Source: an uncultured Alphaproteobacteria bacterium
Lineage (GTDB): Bacteria > Pseudomonadota > Alphaproteobacteria > UBA8366 > JADFVY01
Reading direction: 5' to 3'
NCBI GenBank assembly: GCA_947259105.1
Contig: CAMYKU010000001.1
Coordinates: 1-64,000, forward strand
DNA length: 64,000 nucleotides
Shown: positions 1-9,628 of the stretch, piece after piece
Numbering within the stretch: position 1 is the first letter of the stretch
Layout of the letters: each line of letters opens with the position of its first letter
The notes under the pieces: model-generated
The model's database searches: none
Seen by the model: only the letters and a program-made list of their open reading frames with translations
Told to the model about the DNA's origin: nothing
Made by a program: the position numbers and the translations under genes

Positions 1-34
1 GAATCTGATCGACCACGACACGCTCTAGCGCACT

Positions 35-138
35 ATCCGTTAAGTTGGCACCGGCCCGCACCCCCACCCGGCCACCCAACGGTATCGTACACTGTGGGTA
101 GCCGGGTGGGGGTGCGGGCCGGTGCGAGCTTAACGGAT
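35..138. repeat. Large palindromic intergenic repeat, copy 1
   Basis: Outer arms ATCCGTTAAG (35-44) and CTTAACGGAT (129-138) are exact reverse complements. The inner 25-nt arms at 48-72 and 101-125 are also perfect, and a 5-bp stem continues inward to a loop reading about ACGGTATCGTACACTG. A second copy lies at 22022-22112 with nearly the same loop. As RNA or cruciform DNA this would be a very stable hairpin. It has no T-run, so it is not a simple terminator. Its function is unknown. Confidence 0.9.
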
Positions 139-161
139 AAAGCGCTATCGTATGCACGCGC

Positions 162-190
162 TTGACGATCTAACCAATTGGCAGTACGCT
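162..190 (+). promoter_or_regulatory. Predicted sigma-70 type promoter for the small exported peptide
   Basis: TTGACG at 162-167 is separated by 17 bp from TACGCT at 185-190. The -35 is close to consensus and the -10 is weak (3 of 6). The implied start of transcription is about 25 nt before the ATG at 223. It lies just downstream of the palindromic repeat. Confidence 0.35.
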
Positions 191-222
191 TGAACTCTGT
201 AATCCGAGAGGGAGTAGAGCCA

Positions 223-390
223 ATGCACAAGGTTTTTGCGGTTCTCATTGCCATTGCCGGGATTGTCGGATTCGCCACCGTCGCGCAGGCGGCGTGCGGG
301 CATGATCTGGACGTCGTGGATACCGGCGGCACAACCGTCGCGACCGATACCACGACCACACCGATCGTGCCGGACCAGAGCGGCGGCTGA
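223..390 (+). CDS. Small exported peptide, 55 aa, unknown function
   Basis: The track ORF begins at a TTG at 178, but the ATG at 223 follows a purine-rich GAGAGGGAG and gives a clean signal peptide: a short basic N-terminus (MHK), a hydrophobic stretch of about 17 residues, and AQA before the predicted cleavage site. The mature part is only about 32 residues, starts near ACGHD, is rich in Thr and Asp, and contains a run of Thr (TDTTTT). The only Cys lies just after the cleavage site and lacks a convincing lipobox. I recognise no family. A strong terminator follows within 30 bp and a promoter-like sequence precedes it, so it looks like an independent transcription unit. Confidence 0.6.
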   Translation: MHKVFAVLIAIAGIVGFATVAQAACGHDLDVVDTGGTTVATDTTTTPIVPDQSGG

Positions 391-417
391 GAACTGGTAA
401 TAAAGTTCATTACACGG

Positions 418-450
418 CCGGGCCGCTCGATCGAGCGGCCCGGTTTTTTT
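418..450 (+). terminator. Rho-independent terminator
   Basis: A perfect 26-bp palindrome (CCGGGCCGCTCGA followed by its reverse complement, 418-443) is followed directly by seven T residues (444-450). It ends the small peptide transcript and insulates asd. Confidence 0.9.
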
Positions 451-470
451 GCCTGAAACGTTTGTCGCAC

Positions 471-499
471 TTGCAGTTCGGGTGATTTGGCGCTACATC
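471..499 (+). promoter_or_regulatory. Predicted asd promoter
   Basis: TTGCAG (471-476), a 17-bp spacer and TACATC (494-499) form a plausible housekeeping promoter about 30 bp upstream of the asd ATG. It sits just after the preceding terminator. The match is moderate and assigned by eye. Confidence 0.35.
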
Positions 500-530
500 G
501 GCGCCGGATTCGAAATCGGGGATTGAACAG

Positions 531-1559
531 ATGGGTTTCAAGGTTGCAGTCGTCGGCGCGACGGGGAATGTCGGACGCGAATTGCTCCAGATCCTGGCGG
601 AACGCGAGTTCCCCGCGGACGAGGTCGTGGCGCTGGCGAGTTCGCGTTCGGTGGGTGTCGACGTATCATTCGGCGAGGACAATGTGCTGAAGGTGCAGGA
701 TCTCGCCACCTACGACTTCAAGGGCGTGGATATCGTGCTGTCCTCGCCCGGCGCCAAGGTCTCGGCCGAACACAGCCCGCGTGCGGCAAAGGCCGGCGCG
801 GTCGTGATCGACAACACCTCGCATTTCCGCATGGATCCGGACGTGCCGCTGGTGGTGCCGGAGGTCAATCCCGAAGCCATCGCCGGTTTCACCAGGAAGG
901 GCATCATCGCCAATCCCAACTGCTCGACGATCCAGATGGTGGTGGCGCTCAAGCCGTTGCACGATCTCGCGACGATCCGGCGCATCGTCGTCGCCACCTA
1001 CCAGTCGGTTTCGGGCGCCGGCAAGGAGGCCATGGATGAGCTGTTCAACCAGACCCGGGGCATCTATGTCAACGAGCCGGTGGCGAAGGAGCGCTTCACC
1101 AAGCAGATCGCCTTCAACGTCATTCCCCATATCGACGTCTTCATGGACGACGGCTCGACCCGGGAGGAATGGAAGATGGTCGCCGAGACCAAGAAGATCC
1201 TCGACCCCGGGATCAAGGTGACGGCGACCTGTGTTCGCGTGCCGGTGTTCATCGGCCATGCCGAGGCGGTGAACCTGGAGTTCGCGAAGCCGATCACGGC
1301 GGGGCAGGCGCGCGCCGCACTGAAGAAGGCGCCCGGCATCACGGTGATCGACCACCGGAAAGACGAGGGTTACGTCACGCCGCAGGAATGTGCCGGCGAG
1401 GACCCGGTCTATGTCAGCCGCATCCGCGAGGATCCGACGGTCGAGAATGGCCTGAACATCTGGGTGGTCGCCGACAATCTGCGCAAGGGCGCGGCGCTGA
1501 ACACCGTGCAGATCGCCGAGGTGCTGGCCGACCGCTACCTGAAGCAGAAGGCCGCCTGA
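531..1559 (+). CDS. asd: Aspartate-semialdehyde dehydrogenase
   Basis: Reduces L-aspartyl-4-phosphate to L-aspartate-4-semialdehyde with NADPH, the branch point to lysine, meso-diaminopimelate, threonine and methionine. At 342 aa it has normal length. The nucleotide-binding motif GATGNVG is at residues 9-15. The catalytic cysteine lies in NPNCST (Cys131) and the acid-base histidine in IGHAEAV (about His243). It is a single-gene unit between a terminator and the convergent PatZ-like gene, whose 3' end lies 13 bp away. The start at 531 has a weak GGGGA upstream but gives the expected N-terminus. dapB, a later step of the same lysine branch, is at 14 kb. Confidence 0.97.
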   Translation: MGFKVAVVGATGNVGRELLQILAEREFPADEVVALASSRSVGVDVSFGEDNVLKVQDLATYDFKGVDIVLSSPGAKVSAEHSPRAAKAGAVVIDNTSHFRMDPDVPLVVPEVNPEAIAGFTRKGIIANPNCSTIQMVVALKPLHDLATIRRIVVATYQSVSGAGKEAMDELFNQTRGIYVNEPVAKERFTKQIAFNVIPHIDVFMDDGSTREEWKMVAETKKILDPGIKVTATCVRVPVFIGHAEAVNLEFAKPITAGQARAALKKAPGITVIDHRKDEGYVTPQECAGEDPVYVSRIREDPTVENGLNIWVVADNLRKGAALNTVQIAEVLADRYLKQKAA

Positions 1560-1572
1560 CGACACCCGGCGC

Positions 1573-4239
1573 CTATACCTCCCGGCGGACCTCGATGATG
1601 CTCGGGTCGTCGGGATCGGGGCGCGATGAGAAGCCGAGGTCCCGGGCCATGTTCAGCATGTTCTCGTTTTCCCGCAGCACCTCGCCGTAGATCGTCGCGA
1701 TGCCCCGCTCGGCGGCGAAGTTCAGGAGCCGGTTCATCAGCGCATAGCCCAGCCCCCGGCCCTTCCAGTCGGTGCGCACGATGATCGCGTATTCGGCCGT
1801 GTGCACGTCCGGATCCGCCATCAGCCGGGCGACGCCGGTGATCGCCTCAGGTTCCTCCGGGTCGAACGAGATGAACGCCATCTCGCGGTCGTAGTCGATC
1901 TGGGTGAGGCGCGCCGCCAGTTGCTCCGGCAGCCGGCGGATCGGCTGGAAGAAGCGCAGGCGCAGGTCCTCGGGCGAAGCCCGCGACACCATCTCCTGCA
2001 GCGCCGGCGCGTCTTCGGGGCGGATCGGGCGGACCATGATCTCGCTGCCGTCGCGCAGGTATACGCCGCCTTCCAGCTCCTTGGGGTAGGGCCGGATCGC
2101 CAGCCGGGCCTGGGCCGGGCCCTCGGCGCGGGCGACGCGGATGCGCGCGTCCAGGGCCAGCACGCCTCTGGCGTCGGCCAGCAGCGGGTTGATGTCGAGT
2201 TCGATGATCTCGGCGAAATCGGCGGCGAGCTGGGCTACTTGCATCAGCGTCAGCTCGATCGCGGCCAGATCGGCCGGCGGCTGTTCGCGATAGCCGCGCA
2301 GCAGGCGGTAGATGCGTGTGCGTTCGATCAGCGAGCGGGCCAGAAGCGTGTTCAGCGGCGGCAGCGCCATCGCCGTGTCGCCGATCTCCTCGACCGCGAT
2401 GCCGCCCTGGCCGAACAGGACGACGGGGCCGAACTGGGCATCCTCGCTGATTCCGACAATCAGTTCGTGCGAGCCGGGCCGGCGCACCATCTGCTCGACG
2501 ATCACCCCGTCGATGGCGGCCTCCGGCGCCGCCTCGCGCGCCCGGTCGAGGATCGCCTGGGCCGCCGCGCCCACCGCGTCGGGCGTGTTGAGGTCGAGCA
2601 TCACGCCGCCGACGTCGCTCTTGTGGATGATGTCGGGCGAGACGATCTTGACCACGAACGGACCGGTTATCCCGCCCGCGGCCGCGGTCGCGGCATCGGC
2701 GTCCTGCGCCGTGGCGAATTCGCCGACCGGCACGCCGTAGGCCTTCAGCACCGCCTTCGCCACCGGCTCGGTCAGCCAGTTGCGCCCGGCATCGAGCGCC
2801 GCGTCAAGCAGGGCGCGGACCGCCGCGGTGTCCGGCTCGAACTCCTGCGGCACCGACGGCGGCACCTGCATCAGCAGTTTCTGGTTCAGATCGTAGCGCA
2901 CCATGTGCATGAAGGCGCGCACCGCCTCATCGGGCGTATTGTAGCTGGGAATGCCGCGGTCGAAAAACGTCTTGCGCGCCGGCGACGACGAGCTGGTGCC
3001 GAGCCAGCAGGTCAGCACCGGCGGGTGATTGTTCGTCAGCTGCTCGGCCACCACCTGCGCCGCCGCCGTGCTGTCGGCCACCGCGGTCGGCGTGTTCAGC
3101 ACCAGCACCGCATCGGCGCCGGGATCGGCCAGCAGCAGCCGCAGCGATTCGGCATACCGCGCTGGCGGCGCGTCGCCGATGATGTCCACCGGATTGCCGC
3201 GACTCCAGGTTTTCGGCAACAGCGCGTCGAGCTGCGCGATGGTGTCGGGCGACAACTCGGCGAGCTGGCCGCCCTCGTCGATCAGCGCGTCGGTCGCCAT
3301 CACGCCCATGCCGCCGCCATTGGTCAGGATCGCCATGCGCGAGCCGCGGAACCGGGGGGCGCGGGACAGCGTCTCGACCGCATCGAACAGCTCGGACATG
3401 TCGATCACGCGCAGCATGCCGGCGCGCCGGAACGCGGCATCGTATACGGCGTCCGAGCCGGCCAGCGCGCCGGTGTGCGAACTTGCCGCCTGGGCGCCCT
3501 CGGGCCGCCGGCCGCCCTTGACCACGACCACCGGCTTCATGCGGGCGGCGGCGCGGGCTGCCGACATGAACTCGCGCGCGTCCTTGATCGCCTCGATATA
3601 GAGCAGGATCGCCCGCACCTCCGGCGCCCGCCCGAGATAATCGAGCATGTCGCCGAAATCGACGTCGAGCATGTCGCCGAGCGCGACCATGTGCGAGAAG
3701 CCGATGTCACGCGTCGAGGCCCAGTCGAGGACCGAGGCCAGCACGGCGCCGGACTGGGCGACGAAGGCGAGATCGCCGCGCAGCGGCGCCTTATGGGCAA
3801 AGCCGGCATTGAGGCCGACCCCGGGCACCATGAGGCCGAGGACGTTGGGGCCGAGAATGCGCATGTCGCCGGCGGCCCGGCGCAGCGCCTCGGCACGCTC
3901 TGCGCCGGCGCGGTCGCCGCCCTCGCCGAACCCGGCGGTGATCACAACCGCGGCCTTGCAGCCCTTGTCGCGAAGCTCGGCGATCACCCCGGGCACCACA
4001 TCGGGCGGCGTGCAGATCACGGCGAGGTCAGGTACGACCGGCAGCGCCGCGACGTTGGGCCAGGCCAGGGCGCCGCCGATCGCACGGTGCTTCGGGTTGA
4101 CCGGCATGATCGGCCCGTCGAAGCCGCCGCTCATCAGATTGCGCGCCAGCACCCAGCCGATCGAGCCGGGCGTCTTGCTGGCCCCGACGAGGGCGATGGC
4201 CGACGGGTTGAACAGCGATTCCAGACTGCGAATGGTCAT
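1573..4239 (-). CDS. PatZ-like NDP-forming acyl-CoA ligase fused to GNAT acetyltransferase
   Basis: 888 aa, close to the enterobacterial Pat/PatZ protein lysine acetyltransferases. Domains in order: CoA-binding Rossmann domain (about 1-130, with GPNVLG), two succinyl-CoA-synthetase-like domains (about 150-460), ATP-grasp (about 480-700, [17 protein letters not shown]) and a C-terminal GNAT domain (about 730-885, GRGLGYALM). Family members acetylate acetyl-CoA synthetase and other metabolic enzymes; related two-domain proteins make acyl-CoA with NDP formation. A histidine is present in [11 protein letters not shown] (His255), the position phosphorylated in active ADP-forming ligases. The ligase half may therefore be catalytic, which is inference. 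The start ATG overlaps the stop of the macro-domain gene (ATGA), so the two are probably translationally coupled. Confidence 0.9.
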   Translation of the reverse strand: MTIRSLESLFNPSAIALVGASKTPGSIGWVLARNLMSGGFDGPIMPVNPKHRAIGGALAWPNVAALPVVPDLAVICTPPDVVPGVIAELRDKGCKAAVVITAGFGEGGDRAGAERAEALRRAAGDMRILGPNVLGLMVPGVGLNAGFAHKAPLRGDLAFVAQSGAVLASVLDWASTRDIGFSHMVALGDMLDVDFGDMLDYLGRAPEVRAILLYIEAIKDAREFMSAARAAARMKPVVVVKGGRRPEGAQAASSHTGALAGSDAVYDAAFRRAGMLRVIDMSELFDAVETLSRAPRFRGSRMAILTNGGGMGVMATDALIDEGGQLAELSPDTIAQLDALLPKTWSRGNPVDIIGDAPPARYAESLRLLLADPGADAVLVLNTPTAVADSTAAAQVVAEQLTNNHPPVLTCWLGTSSSSPARKTFFDRGIPSYNTPDEAVRAFMHMVRYDLNQKLLMQVPPSVPQEFEPDTAAVRALLDAALDAGRNWLTEPVAKAVLKAYGVPVGEFATAQDADAATAAAGGITGPFVVKIVSPDIIHKSDVGGVMLDLNTPDAVGAAAQAILDRAREAAPEAAIDGVIVEQMVRRPGSHELIVGISEDAQFGPVVLFGQGGIAVEEIGDTAMALPPLNTLLARSLIERTRIYRLLRGYREQPPADLAAIELTLMQVAQLAADFAEIIELDINPLLADARGVLALDARIRVARAEGPAQARLAIRPYPKELEGGVYLRDGSEIMVRPIRPEDAPALQEMVSRASPEDLRLRFFQPIRRLPEQLAARLTQIDYDREMAFISFDPEEPEAITGVARLMADPDVHTAEYAIIVRTDWKGRGLGYALMNRLLNFAAERGIATIYGEVLRENENMLNMARDLGFSSRPDPDDPSIIEVRREV

Positions 4240-4757
4240 CGGCCGGCGTCCTTGAGGGCCTGGCGAAAGGCGTCGGTGGCTTCGCTTACGTAGGTGGCGA
4301 AGACGACCCGCTCTATGCCGCCGCGGTCACGGTCCAGTTCGGCGGCGACGGTCGCAACTGCGATCCGCGCCGCGCGCTCCAGCGGAAACCGGTAGACCCC
4401 GGTCGAAATCGCGGGAAACGCGATGCTGCGCGCGCCGGCCTCGCGCGCCAGCGCCAGACTGTTCCGGTAGCAGTTTTCAAGCAGCCCGTCCTCACCGCGG
4501 TCGCCGCCGTTCCAGACGGGACCGACGGCGTGGATTACATGCTTGGCGGGCAGCTTATAGCCCTTGGTGATGCGGGCCTCGCCGGTCGGGCAGCGGCCGA
4601 TCATGCTGCATTCCTCCTTCAGACCCGGCCCTGCGGCGCGATGGATGGCCCCGTCCACCCCGCCACCGCCCTGCAGCCATGTATTGGCCGCATTGACGAT
4701 GGCGTCGACATCCAGCCCGGTGATGTCGCCCTCGACAACTTCGATATCGTCGCGCAT
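4236..4757 (-). CDS. Macro-domain protein (O-acetyl-ADP-ribose deacetylase type)
   Basis: 173 aa. The track ORF runs 78 codons further upstream; I chose the ATG at 4757 because it starts the macro fold directly ([12 protein letters not shown]) and the extension has no family features. Diagnostic motifs are [18 protein letters not shown] (about residues 21-38) and the ISTGVYRFP loop (about 117-125). Family members bind ADP-ribose, and MacroD-type ones hydrolyse O-acetyl-ADP-ribose or remove mono-ADP-ribose from proteins. The stop codon overlaps the start of the PatZ-like gene by four bases, so the two are likely co-translated. Sirtuins make O-acetyl-ADP-ribose when they reverse lysine acetylation, which makes the pairing functionally suggestive. 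Confidence 0.9.
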   Translation of the reverse strand: MRDDIEVVEGDITGLDVDAIVNAANTWLQGGGGVDGAIHRAAGPGLKEECSMIGRCPTGEARITKGYKLPAKHVIHAVGPVWNGGDRGEDGLLENCYRNSLALAREAGARSIAFPAISTGVYRFPLERAARIAVATVAAELDRDRGGIERVVFATYVSEATDAFRQALKDAGR

Positions 4758-4875
4758 TTTCACGGTCTCCCAGACATCAGCGTGGCTGTAGACGGGTATA
4801 TAGCGGACCTTGCTGCACCGCACAATAACCAGCGGCAAAAGGCCCCATTTGCCCAATTCCAAATGCTGCGGTGGC

Positions 4876-6426
4876 TCAGTCCCGGGTGTTGCCTTGAACC
4901 GGCGCCAGACGCCCGGCGAAGAGCACGAGCAACAGTACCGGCAGGCCGAGAATCGCGGTGCCGATGAAGAAGGTTGGATAACCCACGGCATCCACCGCGA
5001 CGCCGGAATACCCGGCGATCAGCTTCGGCAGCAACAGCATCAACGAAGTGAACAGCGCGTATTGCGTGGCGGTAAAGCGGGCGCTGGTCAGGCTGGACAG
5101 GTAAGCGACGAAGGCCGCCGCCGCCATCCCGCCACTGAGATTGTCCGCGGCGATGATGAGCATCAGCATCCACAAGACCTTGCCGGTCACCGCAAGCAGC
5201 GCAAACAGCACGTTCGTTGCGGCCGCCAGCACTGCGCCGACGAACAACATGCGGATGATACCGTAACGCATGATCAGCAGTCCGCCGGCAAAGCCGCCGA
5301 AGATCGTCATCACCAACCCGAACCCGCCGGAAATTAGACCGATCTCCTGCTTTTCGAACCCGAGATCGACATAGAAAACGCCGGCCATCACTCCCATCAC
5401 CACGTCGGCGATGCGATAGGTCGCGACCAGCGCCAGAACCAGCAGCGCGGCGCGCCCGAACCGGCCGAAGAAATCGGCGAACGGCGCCACATAGGTCTCG
5501 CGCGCCATTTCGCGCGGGACGACACCCGCCCGCACCAGCACGACGCCGGTCAGAACCGCCGCGCCGATGGCCGAGAGCAGCCTCGCGGCTTCTATGAGGA
5601 AGCCGGTCATCAGCCCCACGTTCTGCTCTCCGTACAGTACCGCCTTGAGGCCGACGAAAACCGTTAGCGACCCTCCCAGGAACGAGAAGATCAGCGCGAA
5701 AACAACCGCGGCCGCCACGAACGTTCCCAGGAACCGTGCATATTCGGCGACCGACCATTCAGTGTGTTTGGCCGCCGCGCTGCTGCGTTCCGGTTCGCTG
5801 ATCACCAGGGTCGTCACCACGCCGACCAGCATCACCCCGGCCATGATCAGCCAGGTCGTGAACCAGGGCTCGTACTGATAGCTATCTTTGTCAGGGTCCA
5901 GAAATCCGGCAATTCCCAGCGCGCCGGCGCTGGCAGTGATCATTCCCAGCCGGTAGCCCGCGATATAGGTCGCCGACATCAGCCCTTGCATTTCGCGCGG
6001 CGCCGCCTCGATGCGATAGGCGTCGATAACGATGTCCTGGGTGGCCGAGGAAAAGGCCAACATCACCGCAAAGACCGCAGCCATCGTCAGATCGGTAGCA
6101 GGGTCGTTGAAGGCCTTTAGAATCAGCGCCGCGATGATGCCGGCCTGCGCCAGCAGCATCCAGGACCGACGCCGGCCGAGCCACCCCTCCAGCAACGGCA
6201 GTGGCAGCCGGTCCACCACGGGCGCCCACACCACCTTGAAGCCATAGGCCAGGGCGGCCCAGCTCAAGAATCCGATGGTCGCCCGTTCCACGCCGGCCTC
6301 GCGCAGCCAGATCGACAGTGTGCTGAATACCAGCAGGAGGGGAACGCCCGCCGAGAAGCCAAGAAACAGCATGGCAATAACGCGCGGCGAGAGGAACGCC
6401 CGGAGGGATTCGCCCCAGCTTTTCAT
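4876..6426 (-). CDS. ampG: AmpG-like MFS permease (muropeptide recycling)
   Basis: 516-aa polytopic membrane protein of the major facilitator superfamily. The N-terminal half matches AmpG closely, including [19 protein letters not shown], the [11 protein letters not shown] region and a [16 protein letters not shown] segment. AmpG imports GlcNAc-anhydroMurNAc peptides released by lytic transglycosylases so that cell wall can be recycled; mltA near 50 kb would supply substrate. About 12-14 hydrophobic helices are visible. It is transcribed toward the macro-domain gene with 118 bp between them. Other members of the family exist, so the exact substrate is inferred. Confidence 0.85.
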   Translation of the reverse strand: MKSWGESLRAFLSPRVIAMLFLGFSAGVPLLLVFSTLSIWLREAGVERATIGFLSWAALAYGFKVVWAPVVDRLPLPLLEGWLGRRRSWMLLAQAGIIAALILKAFNDPATDLTMAAVFAVMLAFSSATQDIVIDAYRIEAAPREMQGLMSATYIAGYRLGMITASAGALGIAGFLDPDKDSYQYEPWFTTWLIMAGVMLVGVVTTLVISEPERSSAAAKHTEWSVAEYARFLGTFVAAAVVFALIFSFLGGSLTVFVGLKAVLYGEQNVGLMTGFLIEAARLLSAIGAAVLTGVVLVRAGVVPREMARETYVAPFADFFGRFGRAALLVLALVATYRIADVVMGVMAGVFYVDLGFEKQEIGLISGGFGLVMTIFGGFAGGLLIMRYGIIRMLFVGAVLAAATNVLFALLAVTGKVLWMLMLIIAADNLSGGMAAAAFVAYLSSLTSARFTATQYALFTSLMLLLPKLIAGYSGVAVDAVGYPTFFIGTAILGLPVLLLVLFAGRLAPVQGNTRD

Positions 6427-6567
6427 GCCGCCGCCTCCGGAAAGGGCGACCCGGGCCGTTCAGCGAAATAGGGCAGCCGCGCGCGAATCATGGTGGCGAG
6501 CATAGCAGCGCCGTTCGCGGGTTGCGGTTTTTTTGTCGAGCGCTTCGCGGGTGCCCTGGACCCGGCC

Positions 6568-8397
6568 TCAGCCCGCTTCGGCTTCCCGCCGGCGCTGGTC
6601 GCGCTTGCGCTCGTGGGGGTCGAGGAGCGCCTTGCGCAGGCGGACGTTGTTCGGCGTCACCTCGACGCGCTCGTCGTCGGCGATGTAGGCGATGGCGTCC
6701 TCCAGCCCCAACCGGGTCGCCGGCGTCAGGCGCACGGCCTCGTCCTTGCCGGAGGCGCGCATATTGGTGAGCTGCTTGCCCTTGAGCGCATTGACTTCGA
6801 GGTCTCTGCCCTTGGCGTGCTCGCCGATGATCATGCCCTCGTAGACCTCGGCGCCGGGCTCGATGAACAGCCGGCCGCGCTCCTCCAGGTTCCACAGCGC
6901 ATAGGCCACCGCCTTGCCTTGCCCGTTGGCGATCATCGAGCCTTCGCGGCGGCCCGGAATCGGCCCCTTGTAGGGCGCATAACCGTGGAACAGCCGGGTC
7001 ATCACGCCGGTACCGCGGGTATCGGTCAGGAACTCGCCGTGATAGCCGATCAGGCCGCGCGAGGGCACGTGGAAGGTCACCCGCGTCTTGCCGCCGCCCG
7101 ACGGGCGCATGTCCGTCATTTCGCCGCGCCGCATGCCGATCTTCTCGACCACGACGCCGGCGAACTCCTCGTCGACATCGACCACGGCCTCCTCGATCGG
7201 CTCCAGTCGCTGGCCGGTCTCCGGATCGGTCCGGTAGATCACGCGCGGCCGGCTGACCGACAGCTCGAAACCCTCGCGCCGCATGGTTTCGATCAGGACG
7301 CCGATCTGCAGCTCGCCGCGGCCGGCGACCTCGTAGGCGTCCTTTTCCGCCGTCTCGCTGATGCGGATGGCGACGTTCCCCTCGGCCTCGCGAGACAGCC
7401 GGTCGCCGATCATGCGGCCGGTCACCTTGTCGCCGTCGCGCCCCGACAGGGGCGAATCGTTGACCGCGAAGGTCACCGCCATGGTCGGTGGGCTGACCTC
7501 GCGCGCGGGCAGGGGCTCGGTCACGCCGGTCGCGGCCAGCGTATCGGCGACGGTGGCCTTTTCCAGCCCGGCGACCGCGACGATATCGCCGGCTAACGCT
7601 TCATCGACCGGCTCGCGCTTCAGCCCGCGGAAGGCCAGCAGCTTGGTCAGCCGGCCGCTTTCCAGCACCGTACCGTCGCGCGACAGGGCGCGTACCGGCA
7701 TGTTGAGCTTCGCGCGGCCCGAATGGATGCGGCCGGTCAGCACGCGGCCGAGATAGGGATCGGATTCCAGGGTCGTCGCCAGCATGCGGAACGGCCCGTC
7801 GGCGTCGCCTTCCGGTGCCGCCACATGCGCGACGATCAGATCGAACAGCGGCCGCATCGACTCGCGCGGATCGCCCAGCTCACGCGTTGCCCAGCCTTCC
7901 TTGGCCGAGGCGAATACGACCGGGAAGTCGAGCTGTTCCTCGCTGGCGTCGAGCGCCACGAACAGGTCGAACACCGCGTCCACCACATGGTCCGGCCGCG
8001 CGTCCGGCTTGTCCACCTTGTTGACCACGACGATGGGGCGCAACCCCAGGGCCAGCGCCTTGGTCAGCACGAACTTGGTCTGCGCCATCGGGCCCTCGGC
8101 CGCATCGACCAGCAGCAGCGCGCCGTCGACCATCGAGAGGATGCGCTCGACCTCGCCGCCGAAATCGGCATGACCCGGCGTATCGACGATGTTGAGCCGC
8201 ACGTCGCCCCAGGTCACGGCGGTGCATTTGGCGAGGATCGTGATGCCGCGCTCGCGCTCCAGGTCGCCGGAATCCATGGCGCGTTCTTCCATCGCCTGAT
8301 GCGCCTTGACGGCACCGGACTGGCGCAGCATCTGGTCGACCAGCGTGGTCTTGCCATGGTCCACATGGGCGATAATGGCGAGGTTCCTGAGTGTCAT
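6568..8397 (-). CDS. typA: Ribosome-associated translational GTPase TypA/BipA
   Basis: 609 aa, full length for the family. The GTPase domain carries P-loop AHVDHGKTT (about 10-18), switch sequence [15 protein letters not shown] and [11 protein letters not shown]-like domains II, III and V follow, then the TypA-specific C-terminus. TypA binds the 70S ribosome and assists 50S assembly and stress or cold adaptation in other bacteria. The ATG at 8397 gives the standard N-terminus [17 protein letters not shown]. The terminator of the upstream kinase gene sits only 15 bp before this start, so its promoter must overlap that region or transcription reads through from the kinase gene. Confidence 0.96.
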   Translation of the reverse strand: MTLRNLAIIAHVDHGKTTLVDQMLRQSGAVKAHQAMEERAMDSGDLERERGITILAKCTAVTWGDVRLNIVDTPGHADFGGEVERILSMVDGALLLVDAAEGPMAQTKFVLTKALALGLRPIVVVNKVDKPDARPDHVVDAVFDLFVALDASEEQLDFPVVFASAKEGWATRELGDPRESMRPLFDLIVAHVAAPEGDADGPFRMLATTLESDPYLGRVLTGRIHSGRAKLNMPVRALSRDGTVLESGRLTKLLAFRGLKREPVDEALAGDIVAVAGLEKATVADTLAATGVTEPLPAREVSPPTMAVTFAVNDSPLSGRDGDKVTGRMIGDRLSREAEGNVAIRISETAEKDAYEVAGRGELQIGVLIETMRREGFELSVSRPRVIYRTDPETGQRLEPIEEAVVDVDEEFAGVVVEKIGMRRGEMTDMRPSGGGKTRVTFHVPSRGLIGYHGEFLTDTRGTGVMTRLFHGYAPYKGPIPGRREGSMIANGQGKAVAYALWNLEERGRLFIEPGAEVYEGMIIGEHAKGRDLEVNALKGKQLTNMRASGKDEAVRLTPATRLGLEDAIAYIADDERVEVTPNNVRLRKALLDPHERKRDQRRREAEAG

Positions 8398-8411
8398 CCG
8401 TTCCGCTCACA

Positions 8412-8446
8412 GAAAAAAGCTTCCGGCCCGTCCACCGGGACGGGCC
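8412..8446 (-). terminator. Rho-independent terminator after the PfkB kinase gene
   Basis: On the minus strand GGCCCGTCC, a short loop and GGACGGGCC form a 9-bp stem (8425-8446), followed by GGAAGC and six T residues (8413-8418 as A on the plus strand). It separates the kinase gene from typA and lies almost on top of the typA start. Confidence 0.8.
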
Positions 8447-8509
8447 GCGCCGGGTATATAGGGACTGCCGGGCCCCGGGGCCAGTTGAATCTTTGCGCGC
8501 GCCCGGACG

Positions 8510-9526
8510 TCAGTCTTCGGGCTGCTTCGGCAGTTCCCCGATCTTCTCGGCCACCAGCTCCGCCAGGTTCGCCTCCGGGCGGGCGCCGTTGTGCGAGATG
8601 ATCTCGGCCGAGCAGATCGCTGCGATGCGGCCGCACAGGCCGAGATCGAAGCCCTGTGTAAAGCCGTACAGGAAGCCGGCGGCATAGAGATCTCCGGCCC
8701 CGGTGGTATCGACGACCTGGGCGACGGGCTCAGCGTCGATCACGTGCACCTCTCCGTCATGGACGATCACCGAGCCCTTTTCGCTGCGTGTAAGGCAGGC
8801 GATTTCGACATGACCGAGATTGTGCAGCGCCTGCAGCGCGTCGTCGAAACGCTCGACCTGGTACAGCGAGAGGATTTCATCCTCGTTGGCGAACAGGATG
8901 TCGACATGTTTGGCGACGAGATCGCGAAAGGCGTCGCGGTGCCGGTCGACGCAGAACGGGTCGGACAGGGTGATCGAGACCTTGTGTCCCGAATCATGGG
9001 CGAATTCGGCGGCACGAACGAAGGCGCGCTGGGCATCGGGCCGGTCGAACAGATAGCCTTCCATATAGGTCACCTTGCTGGACTGGATGACCTCGCCATT
9101 GAGATCCGAGACGCCCAGCAGGCTGGCCGCGCCGAGATCGGTGCACATGGTACGGTGCGCATCGGCCGTCACCAGCACCAGGCAGCGCCCGGTCGGCGGT
9201 CCGTCGGTGGCGGGTTCGTTCGAGAACTGCACGCCGATGGCGTCGAGATCGTGCCGGAACACGCGGCCGAAATAGTCGTCCTTGACGCGGCCGATATAGG
9301 CGCCCGCGCCGCCCAGCATGGCGAAGCCGGCCATGGTATTGCCGCAGGACCCGCCGGACACCTCGACCGCGGGCGGCAGCTTGCCGTACAGGAAATCCGC
9401 GCGCTGCGAGTCGACCAGCGTCATCGTACCCTTGGCCAGCTGCTGCTCGGTGATGAAACCGTCGTCGACATGGACCACCACGTCCACCAGCGCATTTCCG
9501 ATTCCCACCACGTCGAATGTGGTCAT
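8510..9526 (-). CDS. PfkB-family carbohydrate/nucleoside kinase (adenosine kinase-like)
   Basis: 338 aa. The track ORF extends to 10378, but everything before the ATG at 9526 is antisense to the EI24 gene. The protein begins with the family N-terminus MTTFDVVGIGNALVD and carries both PfkB signatures: GGSCGNTMAGFAMLGG near residue 60 and DTTGAGDLYAAGF near the C-terminus, which holds the catalytic Asp and anion hole. Alphaproteobacterial proteins of this type are usually annotated as adenosine kinase, which converts adenosine and ATP to AMP and ADP, but ribose or other sugars cannot be excluded. It is divergent from the EI24 gene across about 100 bp and is closed by a terminator at 8412-8446. 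Confidence 0.88.
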   Translation of the reverse strand: MTTFDVVGIGNALVDVVVHVDDGFITEQQLAKGTMTLVDSQRADFLYGKLPPAVEVSGGSCGNTMAGFAMLGGAGAYIGRVKDDYFGRVFRHDLDAIGVQFSNEPATDGPPTGRCLVLVTADAHRTMCTDLGAASLLGVSDLNGEVIQSSKVTYMEGYLFDRPDAQRAFVRAAEFAHDSGHKVSITLSDPFCVDRHRDAFRDLVAKHVDILFANEDEILSLYQVERFDDALQALHNLGHVEIACLTRSEKGSVIVHDGEVHVIDAEPVAQVVDTTGAGDLYAAGFLYGFTQGFDLGLCGRIAAICSAEIISHNGARPEANLAELVAEKIGELPKQPED

Positions 9527-9628
9527 GCTTTTCCCTCTTGCTGCGCGCGTGACTATAATTCGCCGCGACGCCCTGGCAAACGGTAAAGACTTGCTCATCC
9601 GGGCCGGCATGCGATACACCCGTCGACC

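Noticed and set aside
1801-4293. 830-aa plus-strand ORF opposite the PatZ-like gene
   Set aside because: Antisense shadow of a high-GC gene: Arg/Gly/His-rich low-complexity protein with no family features.
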